DNA from: Golubevia sp. BC0850
Taxonomy: Eukaryota > Basidiomycota > Exobasidiomycetes > Golubeviales > Golubeviaceae
Reading direction: 5' to 3'
DNA: 21,705 bases
Assembly (NCBI GenBank): GCA_012976225.1
Contig: JAAVVG010000057.1
Span: 1-21,705 of the forward strand
Shown here piece by piece: positions 20,154 through 21,705 of this stretch. The position numbers were made by a program, and so were the translations under genes. The notes under the pieces are model-generated. The model made no database searches and was not told the origin of the DNA. It saw only the letters and a list, made by a program, of their open reading frames with translations. How positions within the stretch are numbered: the stretch's first letter is position 1; every line of letters starts with the position of its first letter.

Positions 20154-21705
20154 TTGTCGATTTTTGGAACCTGTCGTAAAGATAAAGTGACAGCAACAAA
20201 GAGATCAGCTCCATCACTCGAGATTTCAAACTGACACATTGCTCGAAGGAAATCAGATTCTACTCACTTTCTCTTGACTCAACTCATCTGTACCTCGCCA
20301 GCCTACTCTAGATCTTGAAGCAACTCCTCCATCTCTTCGATGTGTCTTTTGAACTCTAGCTTTTGGATTTCGGTGAAACTCGATTCGGCTAGTAGAAGGT
20401 CAGAGATTGACTCAAATTCCTCGAGTTGAAGTCGTGCTTGTTGAATCTCTTGAGAAGTTGAAGTCGATTGAGGAGAGTTTGAGGTGGAAGGACCCGGTTC
20501 AGATTCCGAATTGTCTTCTTCTCCCGTCTCCAGGTCTGTAAGATCTGATTCTGAACCCTCTGAGTGCTCCTCTTGGACGAAGGGTTTGATTCTTGAAGCT
20601 CTGCTTCTCTTCTTTGAAGCAGCAGCTGGAGTATCGACAACTCCTAGCTCTTTGTTGAGGTACTCCAGAGCCAGAGGGAGACATCTGCTTTGAGACCATC
20701 CATGAACAGTTCTTTCACCTCCCTTAGTTGGATTAGTAGAAGCGTAGTTGATGACTTGTCTCAAGGCTTTTAGGACAGCTGGAGGGAACCCATCTGGAGC
20801 CGGATTACCAGGTCGAACAGAGGTGAGAGTTGTCATTCCTCGTAGTGAAGGAACGACTCCTGCAGCTGTCGAAATACTGATTGGTGATCAACCAGGTAGA
20901 GATCCTTGAATCAGCCATTTGTCGTTGGCCCAAAGAACTGAGATTGACCTGGCCGACGAGAGTGCTTGACCAGTGAGACAGACCACTTTCAGTCAGAGGA
21001 AATGTTTCCTTTAGTGGAAGAAGATCCAAGTAGGCTTCCTTGTGAGTTTGATTCACTGTTGAAGAGAGTAGAGATTTATAGAAAAGGACTGGAGTCAATA
21101 CTGGAATGCTGAAACCCTGAAACAAAGTTCGTACTGACCTTGACCACCTTGCACTTCTTTAACTAGCTCTGAGGCCCTCTGATAGTCATCAGCTCTTAAA
21201 GTGAAGGCATTCCCTCCTCCTTTCTCGGGACCCGAAGCACATTGACGTTCATGAAAAGCTCCGACCAGGGCTTCTATCAAAGCTGAGTTGAAGAAGCCAG
21301 TACCTTCTACATCTGATTGAGTTCCCAAAGAACTCTTCAAAGCAGCTTTCAGCTTGTTGAGAGATGAGCGGTTCTTACTTTGAATTGGTCCCAACTTTCC
21401 GATCTGCTGGCTCATCCAAGCATCTCCACCTAGAAGTTTCGAGATCCGTCGAGCAGGGACGAGCGCTTGCTTGGCCAAGTCCTCCATGCGAAGAGGAGAG
21501 GAACTGGTTGCAGTAGAGCTTGAAGACTTCGAGGAGGTAGAGCGTTGAGAGGCTGAGGCTCTTGGGAGTTCATCTTGATCATCAACCACAACTCTCCTCT
21601 TTCCCAGAGAACGAGACCATCTTCTGACTGTGTCAGGAAAGTCGAAAGGAACGAGTCAGTAGCTGAATTCAAGGCCATCCAAACCTTCTCTGATCCTTCG
21701 GCTGT
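20154..21705 (-). repeat. Inverted copy of the left-end segment (copy B)
   Basis: The reverse complement of this segment aligns with 1-650 with no gap over at least the first 60 bases, starting at base 21705 against base 1. By eye about 70-75% of bases agree, and most differences are transitions. It has about 0.9 kb (roughly 20516-21422) that the left copy lacks. The homology stops near 20154, just past an apparent intron after the stop codon (20171-20267, GTGAGT...CAG). Confidence 0.75.
20303..21627 (-). CDS. Unrecognised protein gene, 5' end not resolved (copy B)
   Basis: I do not recognise this protein. An exon can be read from about 21627 to 21139. It contains a Ser/Thr-rich stretch, EDLAKQALVPARRISKLLGG, then SLNKLKAALKSSLG, ALVGAFHERQC and ASELVKEVQGGQG. 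A GTCAGT donor at 21138 and an acceptor at 21056 continue in frame to VNQTHKEAYLDLLPL. Between about 21000 and 20840 the coding signal changes frame, and I could not settle whether by an intron or by decay. The last part (20836-20303) is open for 177 codons: RPGNPAPDGFPPAVLKALRQ, then GGERTVHGWSQSRCLP, a KKRSR basic patch, an acidic Ser/Glu stretch and a C-terminal helix ending KRHIEEMEELLQDLE. The basic patch and acidic tract would fit a nuclear protein. The true start may lie outside the window. Confidence 0.5.

Noticed and set aside
1-21705. Whole window as one giant transposon with terminal inverted repeats
   Set aside because: The inverted ends are the middle and 3' part of a gene with its intron, of unequal length and about 70-75% identity. 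The interior is ordinary housekeeping genes, with no transposase and no visible target-site duplication.

Overview
The window looks like nuclear DNA of a filamentous or yeast-like fungus, most likely a basidiomycete. The genes are compact and cut by many short introns, usually with a GTGAGT-type donor and mostly 73-166 nt long, plus a few of 250-400 nt. Intergenic gaps are short and base composition is near balanced. The gene set is fungal: an Rlp24-type ribosome factor, a Hap3/NF-YB subunit, Rtf1, cytochrome c heme lyase, Cbp3 and a Candida-type secretory lipase. A placement in Pucciniomycotina is only a guess from style; nothing here proves it.

Layout. The left end (1-650) is a decayed copy of an unrecognised gene. 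It is followed by the decayed C-terminal part of an F-box/leucine-rich-repeat-type gene (about 1139-1845). The centre (2529-15930) is a dense block of conserved housekeeping genes. In order these are a STIMATE-family membrane protein (minus), HAP3/NF-YB with an added AT-hook tail (plus, sharing a 200-bp divergent promoter), a doubtful small spliced gene (plus), Rtf1 (minus), Rlp24 (minus), holocytochrome c heme lyase (plus, sharing a 202-bp divergent promoter with Rlp24), a small CsbD-like protein (plus) and the bc1 assembly factor Cbp3/UQCC1 (minus). An apparently empty 1.4 kb separates these from a ten-exon secreted lipase (plus, 17305-19566). The right end (20154-21705) carries a longer copy of the same unrecognised gene as the left end, in inverted orientation.

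The two copies align without gaps from the very first base of the window against its very last base. They share coding and 3' untranslated sequence, including an apparent intron after the stop codon. The left copy lacks about 0.9 kb from the middle.

Functional links. Two cytochrome maturation/assembly factors (heme lyase and Cbp3) lie within 1.3 kb of each other. A subunit of the CCAAT-binding HAP complex, which controls respiratory genes in yeasts, is about 6 kb away. Rtf1 (Paf1 complex) and Rlp24 (60S assembly) are general growth genes. Exon structures for STIMATE, HAP3, RTF1, RLP24, the heme lyase, CBP3 and the lipase were assembled by hand. Every splice phase closes and each reading frame ends at a stop, so I trust them well. 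No tRNA, rRNA, CRISPR array or intact transposon was seen.
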